DNA from: Streptomyces pseudovenezuelae
GTDB lineage: Bacteria; Actinomycetota; Actinomycetes; Streptomycetales; Streptomycetaceae
Assembly (NCBI RefSeq): GCF_029892565.1
Contig: NZ_JARXVH010000036.1
Location: 1-44,981 of the forward strand
DNA: 44,981 bases
Reading direction: 5' to 3'
Below, piece by piece: positions 7,500 through 15,043 of this stretch. The notes under the pieces were generated by a model that saw nothing but the letters and a program-made list of their open reading frames with translations, was not told where the DNA came from and searched no databases. Each line of letters opens with the position of its first letter. Positions within the stretch are counted from its first letter, which is position 1. Made by a program: the position numbers and the translations under genes.

Positions 7500-8231
7500 A
7501 TGACAGACCCGCTTGACACGACATCGGACCGCCGTCCGGGCGGTCGCACCGCCCGCATCCGCGCCCAGGTTCTCGATGCAGTGCGCGCCGAACTCGCTGA
7601 AGGCGGTCACGAAGGACTCACGATGGAGGGTGTCGCGACGCGGGCCGGAGTGCACCGCGCCACGGTCTACCGGCGTTGGCGCGATGTCGGTGGCCTGCTC
7701 GTCGACGTCATCGACGCCGCCGGCGAGATCGACTGGCAGCCGCCGGACACCGGCTCGCTGCGCGGCGATCTGACGGCCCTCAACCAGGAGATCCAGGAGT
7801 CTCTGGTCGTACAGCCGTCGTTCGCCGTCGCCTTGATGGCCGCCTCGTTCCACTTCGAACAGGCCGCGCGGGCCCAGACGCAGCTTTGGGCGGATCGGTA
7901 CGCCCAGTGCGAGATCCTCGTCGAGCGCGCCATCGAGCGTGGTGAACTCCCCGCACGGCACACGGACGCACGGAGCCTGCTGATCGCCGCCACGGCGCCG
8001 GTCTACCACCAGCTAGTGCTCCTGCGTGCCGATCCGGACCCGCATATCCCGCAACGAGCCGCGGAGACGGCAATCCTGGCGGCTGCCGCGGGCGCCTTCT
8101 CCGTCAGTCGGGAAGGGCAGTTTCCAGATCGGGTCGGCGAGGCGTCCTGCGATGACGCCGTCGCGTCGACGATTGATCCCGCCGGTTCTGATCGACTCTC
8201 CGGCGATGAGGCCTACGGCGACATGACGTGA
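7500..8231 (+). CDS. TetR/AcrR-family transcriptional regulator
   Basis: A 243-aa repressor-type protein. The N-terminal helix-turn-helix is clear (residues about 15-60): ILA-like region RAQVLDAVRAELAEGGHEGL, then TMEGVATRAGVHRATVYRRW. The remainder is an all-helical ligand domain (TetR_C_11-like), with a disordered C-terminal tail. The start is ATG 7500; an in-frame TTG at 7494 is possible. It is divergent from the acetyltransferase and probably represses it and itself through the palindrome at 7433-7446, with release by a small-molecule ligand. Confidence 0.85.
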   Translation: MTDPLDTTSDRRPGGRTARIRAQVLDAVRAELAEGGHEGLTMEGVATRAGVHRATVYRRWRDVGGLLVDVIDAAGEIDWQPPDTGSLRGDLTALNQEIQESLVVQPSFAVALMAASFHFEQAARAQTQLWADRYAQCEILVERAIERGELPARHTDARSLLIAATAPVYHQLVLLRADPDPHIPQRAAETAILAAAAGAFSVSREGQFPDRVGEASCDDAVASTIDPAGSDRLSGDEAYGDMT

Positions 8232-8291
8232 TCCGATCCGCTACGGAGATCTTGAGCACCGCTCGGGAGTCAGCCGCTGAGGGCTTCGCTT

Positions 8292-8424
8292 GGGTTCGGC
8301 TTCGTTCAGGCGGGGCGTAATGCCGACCGGCGGGCGCCACGGTGCCAGGTCGGGATGCTCCTTCAGGATGTCGTCGGTCGTCGCAATAGAGTGCTGTCGC
8401 GAGGGTGTCCACATCGTTCGTCAC
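8292..8424 (-). pseudogene. Transposase N-terminal remnant (IS4/IS982-like, streptomycete type)
   Basis: Beginning at GTG 8424, the frame gives VTNDVDTLATALYC. After a +1 shift it continues as TTDDILKEHPDLAPWRP, then PVGITPRLNEAEP. This is the start of a transposase common in Streptomyces (D-x-L-A-T-A-L-Y ... D-D-L-L-K ... P-W-R-P ... R-L-x-D-A-E-L). It breaks off at the Glu-Ala-Glu motif. It lies between the TetR gene and the next gene, in an otherwise gene-free 260-bp gap. Confidence 0.6.
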
Positions 8425-8494
8425 AAAACGATCTTGGACATCCTCGGTCTCGTCTCCGCAGGCACCCCTTGGAGCACACCACCAGGAGGAACCA

Positions 8495-8884
8495 GTGTCA
8501 TACCCGCAACTGCTCACCCCCGCGGAGAAGCTCGCCGACGCGAAGAAGCTGTTGAGCCTCCCGCGTATCGTCGTGATCTGCGGCTCCACCCGCTTCATGA
8601 CCGAGATGACCGAGGCCGATCTGCGGGAGACCAAAGCCGGAAGGATTGTCGTCAAACCGGGCGGTGACATGAAGTCACCGCACGAACTTTTCTCCGGTCC
8701 TGTCGAGGCCGAGGCGCTGAAGGTTCGACTCGGCGATCTGCACCGGGCGAAGATCCGGCTCGCTGATGAGGTGCTCGTAGTCGGCGATTACATCGGAGAC
8801 AGCACCCGAGCCGAAATCGCCTACGCCCGGTCGCTGGGCAAGCCCGTGCGGTTCACGCACCCCGAAGTCGACCCTGACGCCTGA
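8495..8884 (+). CDS. Small nucleoside 2-deoxyribosyltransferase-like protein
   Basis: A 129-aa protein. GTG 8495 follows AGGAGGA with good spacing; the longer reading frame from 8405 has no ribosome site and non-conserved sequence. The core (IVVICGSTRFMTEMTEADLR, then LHRAKIRLADEVLVVGDYIG, STRAEIAYARSLGKPV) has the Rossmann-like layout of nucleoside 2-deoxyribosyltransferase-like and phosphoribosyl-hydrolase-like families: G-S-T-R-F loop, a D-E-V late strand, and E-I-A-Y-A helix. Such proteins act on nucleosides or nucleotides, but the substrate is not evident. It is probably transcribed alone. Confidence 0.7.
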   Translation: MSYPQLLTPAEKLADAKKLLSLPRIVVICGSTRFMTEMTEADLRETKAGRIVVKPGGDMKSPHELFSGPVEAEALKVRLGDLHRAKIRLADEVLVVGDYIGDSTRAEIAYARSLGKPVRFTHPEVDPDA

Positions 8885-9148
8885 CCGCCCGCTACCACCT
8901 CGACAATCAGGGCCCGCAGGCCGCCGCCCGACCGTCTCGCGGTGGCTTCGGCCGCCGCCCACCCCACACCCTCCGCAGGCATCCCTTGGAATTGATCATT
9001 TAGGAGACCCGCACATACACACCCCGCGTCCTTCCCTGCCGGGGCCACCGCCGCAGCCGGCACCGGTGGAAGCCGTCGCCCTCGTGTCTTCCCCACGATC
9101 GCCGTATTGTGCGCGTCGCTGGCCGCCGTCAGGGCCCGGGCCCGTGTG
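8885..9148. other. Convergent intergenic region
   Basis: About 260 bp between the deoxyribosyltransferase-like gene and the end of the esterase gene, which converge. A weak inverted repeat CCACCG/CGGTGG (9045-9050, 9064-9069) might help termination. No gene was recognised. Confidence 0.4.
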
Positions 9149-10483
9149 TCAGTTCTCCTGGTGCCAGTGCTGGTTCGGTCCGCCCGTGCAACTCCACAGC
9201 TGGACTTTCGTCCCGTTCGCAGTCCCCTGGCCGTTGGCGTCCAGGCAGAGCCCCGACTGTGCTGCCGTGATCGTGCCGTCGGGATTGATGTTCCATTGCT
9301 GGTCCGCCTGCCCGCTGCAGTCCCAGATCGCCGCCGGGGTGCCGGCGCCCGCTGACTGGCCGACGCCCAGGCACTTGTTGCCGTAGACAACCAGCTGTTT
9401 CCCGGTGGAATAGGTCCACCGCTGGTTGGCGCCGCCGTTGCAGTCCCACAGTTGTGCCTGCGTGCCGTTGGCCGTCGCGGAGTTGTTGATGTCGAGACAG
9501 CGCCCCGACTGCTGACCGACGATCTCCTGGTTGCCGGAGGGCGGCGGCTGGTCCGAGCCGAACTGGGTGAAGAACTGCCACACCGCTGCCGACGTCCACG
9601 TGCGCCAGCCGTCACCGGTGGAGCCGTCTATGGGACCGGGGTCGTGGCCCGCTCCGTCGAAAGCGGCCCAGACCACGGGGTACCCGGACCTGCATCCCGA
9701 GTAGGTGGTGATGATGTGGGTCAGGCTTCCGTTGGCCGGCTCGGGCGGGTTCTGCTGAGTACAGCCGTTCGTCCGGACGAACGTGTCGCGCAGCTCCCGT
9801 CCCGACGAGATGGGCAGCACGTTGTCCCTGAGGCCGTGCAGACCCATGTAGGCGATGGGCTGGTTGCCGCCGTTGCACCCGCTGAGGTTCGCGCCGGAGT
9901 AGACCGCGACCGCGCGGAAGACCGTCGCCCGCGAACAGGCGAGGGCGTACGACATCGCACCGCCGTAGCTGAAGCCGGCAGAGAACAACTGGGTGGTGTC
10001 GACGCACAGACCTGCTTCGATCTGGCTGACCATGGCGTCGACGAAGGCCACGTCCTGGCCGCCCGAGTTGGCCCAGCCGTTGCCGATGCCCTGGGGCGCG
10101 ACGAAGATCGTGCTGTTGTTCGCGTTGTCCGCCAGGCGCCGGAGGCCGTAGTAGGACCAGTTGTATCCGTCCGTTCCACCCGAGTCGACGTCGCCCGCCG
10201 TGCCACCCCGCCAGTGGAAACCGAAGACCAGCCGGTAGGGGTGGGTGCTGTCGTAGCCGGCAGGGACCCGCAGTATGTAGCTGCGCGCCTGGCCGCCGCT
10301 CTGGATCGTGTGTGTACCACTCGTCAGCGTCGGGGCCTTTCCACAGCCGACGGTCGCCCCGACGGCGCCGACAGTGGTGGCCGACGCGGACGCGCCGAGG
10401 CCGCTGCTGAACGAGGTGCCCGCAGCCGACAGGACGAGAAGGAGCGCAGCCGTGATGACTAGCAAGAGCGGTTTGCGTTTCAT
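9149..10483 (-). CDS. Secreted feruloyl-esterase/PHB-depolymerase-like CE1 esterase with ricin-type CBM13
   Basis: A 444-aa exported alpha/beta-hydrolase. Residues 1-38 are a Sec signal peptide (MKRKPLLLVITAALLLVLSA start). The catalytic domain (about 50-310) carries the nucleophile elbow GFSYGG, preceded by FVAPQGIGNGW and followed by GLRDNVLP and GAGHDPGPI, which place the acid and His. This is the LpqC/feruloyl-esterase layout. Residues about 318-444 form a ricin-type beta-trefoil with three QxW-type repeats (QLWDCNGGANQRW, AIWDCSGQADQQW, QLWSCTGGPNQHW). Probable role: removing ferulic or other ester groups from xylan or pectin. The start is ATG 10483, since upstream in-frame sequence lacks a ribosome site. 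It is the last gene of the run, 55 bp after the fucosidase gene. Confidence 0.85.
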   Translation of the reverse strand: MKRKPLLLVITAALLLVLSAAGTSFSSGLGASASATTVGAVGATVGCGKAPTLTSGTHTIQSGGQARSYILRVPAGYDSTHPYRLVFGFHWRGGTAGDVDSGGTDGYNWSYYGLRRLADNANNSTIFVAPQGIGNGWANSGGQDVAFVDAMVSQIEAGLCVDTTQLFSAGFSYGGAMSYALACSRATVFRAVAVYSGANLSGCNGGNQPIAYMGLHGLRDNVLPISSGRELRDTFVRTNGCTQQNPPEPANGSLTHIITTYSGCRSGYPVVWAAFDGAGHDPGPIDGSTGDGWRTWTSAAVWQFFTQFGSDQPPPSGNQEIVGQQSGRCLDINNSATANGTQAQLWDCNGGANQRWTYSTGKQLVVYGNKCLGVGQSAGAGTPAAIWDCSGQADQQWNINPDGTITAAQSGLCLDANGQGTANGTKVQLWSCTGGPNQHWHQEN

Positions 10484-10538
10484 GCAGACCTGCTTCCGTG
10501 GTCGAGGAATGGACAGGGAGCGTCGGTCGCCTGGGGGT

Positions 10539-12521
10539 TCAGACGCCGGTGATGGTCCACTCGTTGTTGGTGCTGGAGTTCGGCGCCCACAGCACCGTGG
10601 TCGAGCCCACGGCAGTGCTGCCACTGCCGTCGAGGGCGGTGCCGGTGCCACGGTTGATGATCTGGTAACGGCCACCGCCGAGGCTGTTGAGCGACCACTG
10701 CTGGTTGTTGCCGCCGTTCCAGGTCTCCTGCCGGGCGGGAGCACCGTTGGCGGAGTTGCCCCAGCTGTCGGCGGCCATGCCGTTGGCGCGGTTCATGACG
10801 CGGTGGTAGCCGTTGCCCAGGTCGATCAGCTGCCACTGCAGATTGGCGCTCGCGTCGTAGTTCCACTGTTTGAGGCTGGAGCCGGAGGCGACGTTGCCTC
10901 CGCTGTCGAGCACAAGTCCGCTGGTCACGTTGGCGATCTTCACCCAGGTCGTGGAGCCCCCCGGTGCGCCCAGGACGGGGATCTCACCGGAGAAGGTGAG
11001 CTTGACCGTGTACGCCAGGGCGCTGAACGGCGGGTTGGACGAGGGCATGGCCAGGTGCAGGCCGGAGGCGTCCTGGACCGGTGCGGGCAGGTCGATATAG
11101 GTGCCGGCGGTGTTGTTCAGCAGTTTGGCGCCGGTCAGGCTGCTGAGGTTGATCTGGTTCGAGTTCAGCGTCGTGATGGTCATGGTGCCGCCCTGCCAGC
11201 CCAGCGCGGTGGCATAGAGGACCTTGTTGTCCCGGCTGCGGGTGAAACGGACGTCCTGCGGTTTGCCGGCCACCGGTCCGCTGAACGAGCCGCCGCCCAT
11301 CTTGGTGGGGCCCTCGCCATAACTGCTCCAGGAGCGGGTGGCGTAGACCGCTTCCCCGAAGCGGCCGAGCCAGTCACCCATGGCGAGCAGGATCGACTGC
11401 TGCCCCGAGGGGATGGTCCCGTCGGCCATCGGGGCGATGTTCAGCAGCATGTTGCCGCCCTTGCTGACCCGGTCGATCAGCGAGTGGAGCAGCGCCTGCG
11501 TCGAGTAGTAGCCGATGCCCACCGTGTAGCACCAACTGGAGGACGAGATGCTGTCGTCGGTCAGCCAGTAGGGGGTGAGCAGCTCTCCCGGGCCGCCGCG
11601 CTCGAAGTCGTAGACCTCGCCCTTGTTGTTGAGGCCGTCCTTGTAGGTCGCGACCACGTCCTTGTTCCAGGACACGGCCTGGTTGTAGTAGTGCGCCAGG
11701 AACTGGAGGCGATAGGACTCCTGCACCAGGCCCAGGTCGAAGTCCTGCCAGACCAGGTCCGGCTGGTAGCCGTCGATGACCTCGATCAGCTTGTCGTACC
11801 AGAGCTTGTTCTCCGCGGCCGAGCCCTGCTGCCCGTAGAGGAGGCGCAGCGCCGGGTCCGACTGGTTCGGCACATGGTCGTAGAAGCCGTTGAAGTGGTA
11901 GGCGTGGTGCAGCGAGGCCATGAACTTCAGGCCCTGTGCGCGGATGGCCTGCGCGTGCAGCCCCACGAGGTCGAGTCTGGGGCCGTGCTGGACGGAGTTC
12001 CACGCGTTGGAGCGGCTGTTCCACATGGAGAAGCCGTCGTGGTGTTCGGCGACCGGGCCGGCGAACCTCGCGCCCGCGGCCTTGAACAGCCGCGCCCAGG
12101 CGTCCGGGTCCCAACTGCCGCCCTGGGAGGCGAGCTTGGGGGCGAACTGGACGAAGTTGCCGGCCTTGTCGCGGGCGCCGTCGATGAAGTTGTTGTACGG
12201 CCATGCCGAGGGGTCGCCGTAGGTGGCCTTGTGGTGGTTGTTCTCGGCCGAGCCGCCGATGTACATGTTGCGCGGGTACCACTCGTTCCCGAACGCGGGA
12301 ACGCTGAAGACGCCCCAGTGGTAGTAGATGCCGAACTTGGCGTCCTGGAACCAGGCCGGGGCCGGCGGGTGCTGGTCCACGGAGGACCAGCTCGCGGTGT
12401 AGCTTCCGGGGCCGTCGGTCGCGGCGGCCTCGGGGGCGAACCGCAGCAGGCCGTAGGCCGTGGCCGCGCCGGCCGCCGCCAGCAGTTGCCGCCGGCTGAC
12501 CGGATGGGAGGAGGAAGACAT
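10539..12521 (-). CDS. Secreted GH29 alpha-L-fucosidase with C-terminal ricin-type domain
   Basis: A 660-aa protein. The N-terminus is a twin-arginine-type signal (VSRRQLLAAAGAATAYG). The GH29 domain (about 40-420) shows FGIYYHWGVFSVPAFGNEWY near the start, EHHDGFSMWNS, and PDLVWQDFDLG, where the Asp of W-x-D is the expected nucleophile. A linker beta domain follows, and residues about 525-660 are a ricin-like fold of the RICIN_2 type with QxW motifs (NLQWQLI, NNQQWSL). It should release alpha-L-fucose from xyloglucan, arabinogalactan or other glycans. The Tat signal suggests export in folded form, unlike the Sec signals of its neighbours. It lies between the GH59 and esterase genes in the same direction, with gaps of 66 and 55 bp. 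Confidence 0.88.
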   Translation of the reverse strand: MSSSSHPVSRRQLLAAAGAATAYGLLRFAPEAAATDGPGSYTASWSSVDQHPPAPAWFQDAKFGIYYHWGVFSVPAFGNEWYPRNMYIGGSAENNHHKATYGDPSAWPYNNFIDGARDKAGNFVQFAPKLASQGGSWDPDAWARLFKAAGARFAGPVAEHHDGFSMWNSRSNAWNSVQHGPRLDLVGLHAQAIRAQGLKFMASLHHAYHFNGFYDHVPNQSDPALRLLYGQQGSAAENKLWYDKLIEVIDGYQPDLVWQDFDLGLVQESYRLQFLAHYYNQAVSWNKDVVATYKDGLNNKGEVYDFERGGPGELLTPYWLTDDSISSSSWCYTVGIGYYSTQALLHSLIDRVSKGGNMLLNIAPMADGTIPSGQQSILLAMGDWLGRFGEAVYATRSWSSYGEGPTKMGGGSFSGPVAGKPQDVRFTRSRDNKVLYATALGWQGGTMTITTLNSNQINLSSLTGAKLLNNTAGTYIDLPAPVQDASGLHLAMPSSNPPFSALAYTVKLTFSGEIPVLGAPGGSTTWVKIANVTSGLVLDSGGNVASGSSLKQWNYDASANLQWQLIDLGNGYHRVMNRANGMAADSWGNSANGAPARQETWNGGNNQQWSLNSLGGGRYQIINRGTGTALDGSGSTAVGSTTVLWAPNSSTNNEWTITGV

Positions 12522-12587
12522 GTGTGGCCTCTCGGGGGGTGGAGGGACGGGGGCGATGCCGTCGGTGCTCGTCAGCCGGTCACCGGA

Positions 12588-14996
12588 TCAACTGCGCGTC
12601 CACTGCTGGTTGCTGCCGCCGTTGCAGGTCCACAGCTCCAGCAGGGTGCCGTTGGCCGTTCCCGCGCCGGTGGCGTCCAGGCACAGGCCGGACTGGACAC
12701 CGGTGATCGTGCCGTCGGCGTTGATCGTCCACTTCTGGTTGCTGCCGCCGCCGCAGGTATAGATGTCCACCTTGGTACCGGGGCTGGTGCCCTGGCCCGC
12801 GGCGTCCAGGCAGGAGCCGCCGTAGACACGCAGTTCATCGGCCGAGGTCTTCGTCCACTGCTGGTTGCTGCCGCCGTTGCAGTCCCACAACTGCACCTGG
12901 GTGCCGGAGGTCTGCGACTGGTTCGGCACGTCCACGCACCGGCCGGAGGCGGTTCCGGTGATCGCGCCGGTCGTGCCGCCGGATCCGCCGCTGCCGGGCG
13001 TGATGGACAGGTTGTCGAACTGCGCCGTCTCGGTCTGGCTGGTCGCGTAGCCGATCTGGCCGCCTGCCCAGGTGTTGTCGTTCACGGAACCGACCGTGGA
13101 ACCGTCGACGACAGCGCTGATGCTGTTGCCGGAGAAGGTGAGGCCCAGGGTGTGCCACCGGTTGGTGCCCAGCGCCGAGGTCGTGCCGCGGGCCAGGGTG
13201 GAGACGTTGCCGATGGTGTTGGAGTTCAGGATCGACCAGGCTCCGGTGTCGCTCACCCGCAGGTGGTAGGCGTTCAGGCCGCCGGTGCTGCTGTAGTCCT
13301 GTGCGCCCGCGCGGCCGATCAGCTCGGCGTAGCCCGGCTGTTCGAGCAGCACGTCGGAGGAGACGGTGTAGTTGCTCCAGCCCACCTCACCGAGCAGGGC
13401 GTGCGGATCGGACAGCGCGTCCCAGGTGATCGGTTTCTGCGGGCTCATCTGGCGTACGCACTTGCCGCCGCGGCCGCCGCCACAGCCGACCGCCTCGAAG
13501 GCGCCCTGCCAGTCCATCAGGTACTTGGCCTCGGTGCCGCTGGCATAGCTGTCGAAGGAGTCGCTGTACGGCAGGCTCAGCGAGCCCCGGCCGGGACCGG
13601 CGGCGGTGCCCTTGCCCTGTCCGGTCGTGGTGGTCACGGTGTACACGCGGCCGGGCTGCACGGTCAGGCTGAATGCGCCGCCGGACGGGGTGATGTCCGA
13701 AGCGCGCACGAAGTAGTCGGACGTGTTGTTGGACCTGACGTCGGTCGACCAGACGTGGACGGTCTTGGTGGACGACAGCCCTCCGCTGACGTTGAAGTTC
13801 AGCGTCTGGGCGCTGCCGGCGTCCATCGTCTCGACGACCGTGGAGTAGTCGGAGTTGTTCGTGGACTTCAGCGACACGTAGCTGCCGTTGTTCCGGTTGC
13901 CGCCGATATAACCGCTGGAGTCGTCGAGGTAGTGCCAGCCCGGGGCGGTGAACTGACTCGTCTGCGCCATCACCCAGGCGTTCTTGCCGATGGCGTAGTA
14001 GCCGGACCACGGCTGCGGGGCCAGGGCGAGACCCATGGTGGGGTACGGAATGTTCGGCGTGACCGAGGCGACCACAGGCCAGTTGAGATACGCGGTCATC
14101 CGGCCGTCGATGTATCCGCGGTTGATGCCGCGGGCCACGGCCGGCGCTCCCGCGTTGTAGTCGTCCGAGCCGTTCTCGCTCGCCCACAGTTGTTTGCCGG
14201 TCGAGGTGGCGGACGACGGCACCGTGCAATTGGTCTGGGCGGACCGGTAACCGCACGGGTAGTGGGTACCGATGATGTCCACCGACGCGCGGAACGCCGC
14301 GTTGGAGTTGATGTCGTTGGCGACCCCCCAGTCCGAGTCGGCTGCGACGATCTTGACGCTGCCGTAGCCGTTGGAGTTGAGCGCGCTGCGCAGTTGCTCG
14401 TACCAGGAGACGTTGTAGCCGCGCTCGTTCCACCCGCCGAGGTAGTCGATGCTCAACCCGTGCTGTTTGGCACAACCGAGCCACGAGACCAGGTAGTTGA
14501 CCATGTCAGTGGACCAGAAGTTGCCGCCGCCGATCCAGCCGGGCGCGCCCCAGGCGAGCCCGTACAGTTTGATGTCCGGGTTGCGCGCCTTGGCCTGCTC
14601 CATCAGCCACCACTCGTAGCCCCGGTCGCAGTTGAGGTCGGAGCGGGTGTGCTGGTGGCTCGGCTCGGCGCCCGAGGTGGAGTTGGTGTCACCGCCGATC
14701 TCGGCTTTGAGGACCTGCAGGGCGGCGCCGTAGCCGGGCTTGAACAGGTAGTCCAGGACCTGGCCTCGTTGGGGCTCGGGATAGTCGATCAGGAGTCTGC
14801 TGTTGCCGCCCCCGCCGCTGATCGCGCCGACGCCGTCGAAGGTACGGCCGCCCGACGCGCCGTTGATCGTGATCGAGGTGGCGGCCTGTGCCGGAGCGGC
14901 GGTCGTGCCCACGATGCCGCCGGCGGCCAGAACGAGGCCCGTGAGCAGGGCTGTGGGGACGCGCAGGCGCCGCAACAGCCGACTGAGTGCTGACAC
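12588..14996 (-). CDS. Secreted GH59 galactosylceramidase-like beta-galactosidase with ricin-type CBM13
   Basis: An 802-aa exported protein. The start is GTG 14996 after GAAAGGAACCACC; the frame is open much further upstream, but that part is antisense to the next gene. The signal peptide ends near APAQA (about residue 40). The catalytic domain begins ITINGASGGRTFDGVGAISG and carries YLGGWNERGY (acid/base Glu) and KQLWASENGSDDYN (nucleophile Glu), as in GH59 galactocerebrosidases. A jelly-roll domain at about 470-670 (W-Q-G-A-F-E) follows, then a ricin domain (about 675-802, three QxW repeats). Bacterial GH59 enzymes are likely to act on beta-galactosyl linkages of plant galactans or glycolipids; the substrate here is inferred. 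The gap to the upstream gene is 47 bp. Confidence 0.85.
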   Translation of the reverse strand: MSALSRLLRRLRVPTALLTGLVLAAGGIVGTTAAPAQAATSITINGASGGRTFDGVGAISGGGGNSRLLIDYPEPQRGQVLDYLFKPGYGAALQVLKAEIGGDTNSTSGAEPSHQHTRSDLNCDRGYEWWLMEQAKARNPDIKLYGLAWGAPGWIGGGNFWSTDMVNYLVSWLGCAKQHGLSIDYLGGWNERGYNVSWYEQLRSALNSNGYGSVKIVAADSDWGVANDINSNAAFRASVDIIGTHYPCGYRSAQTNCTVPSSATSTGKQLWASENGSDDYNAGAPAVARGINRGYIDGRMTAYLNWPVVASVTPNIPYPTMGLALAPQPWSGYYAIGKNAWVMAQTSQFTAPGWHYLDDSSGYIGGNRNNGSYVSLKSTNNSDYSTVVETMDAGSAQTLNFNVSGGLSSTKTVHVWSTDVRSNNTSDYFVRASDITPSGGAFSLTVQPGRVYTVTTTTGQGKGTAAGPGRGSLSLPYSDSFDSYASGTEAKYLMDWQGAFEAVGCGGGRGGKCVRQMSPQKPITWDALSDPHALLGEVGWSNYTVSSDVLLEQPGYAELIGRAGAQDYSSTGGLNAYHLRVSDTGAWSILNSNTIGNVSTLARGTTSALGTNRWHTLGLTFSGNSISAVVDGSTVGSVNDNTWAGGQIGYATSQTETAQFDNLSITPGSGGSGGTTGAITGTASGRCVDVPNQSQTSGTQVQLWDCNGGSNQQWTKTSADELRVYGGSCLDAAGQGTSPGTKVDIYTCGGGSNQKWTINADGTITGVQSGLCLDATGAGTANGTLLELWTCNGGSNQQWTRS

Positions 14997-15043
14997 GGTG
15001 GTTCCTTTCGCAGGTCGAGGGGTGTCCCGGGGCGGAGCTGTGG

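Noticed and set aside
8405..8494. Longer start for the deoxyribosyltransferase-like gene
   Set aside because: No ribosome site and non-family sequence; GTG 8495 has AGGAGGA.
10308..14993. 1561-codon plus-strand open frame across the fucosidase and GH59 genes
   Set aside because: It is antisense to two clear glycoside hydrolase genes. Its Val/Gly/Arg-rich product has no domain, as expected for the mirror frame of high-GC coding DNA.
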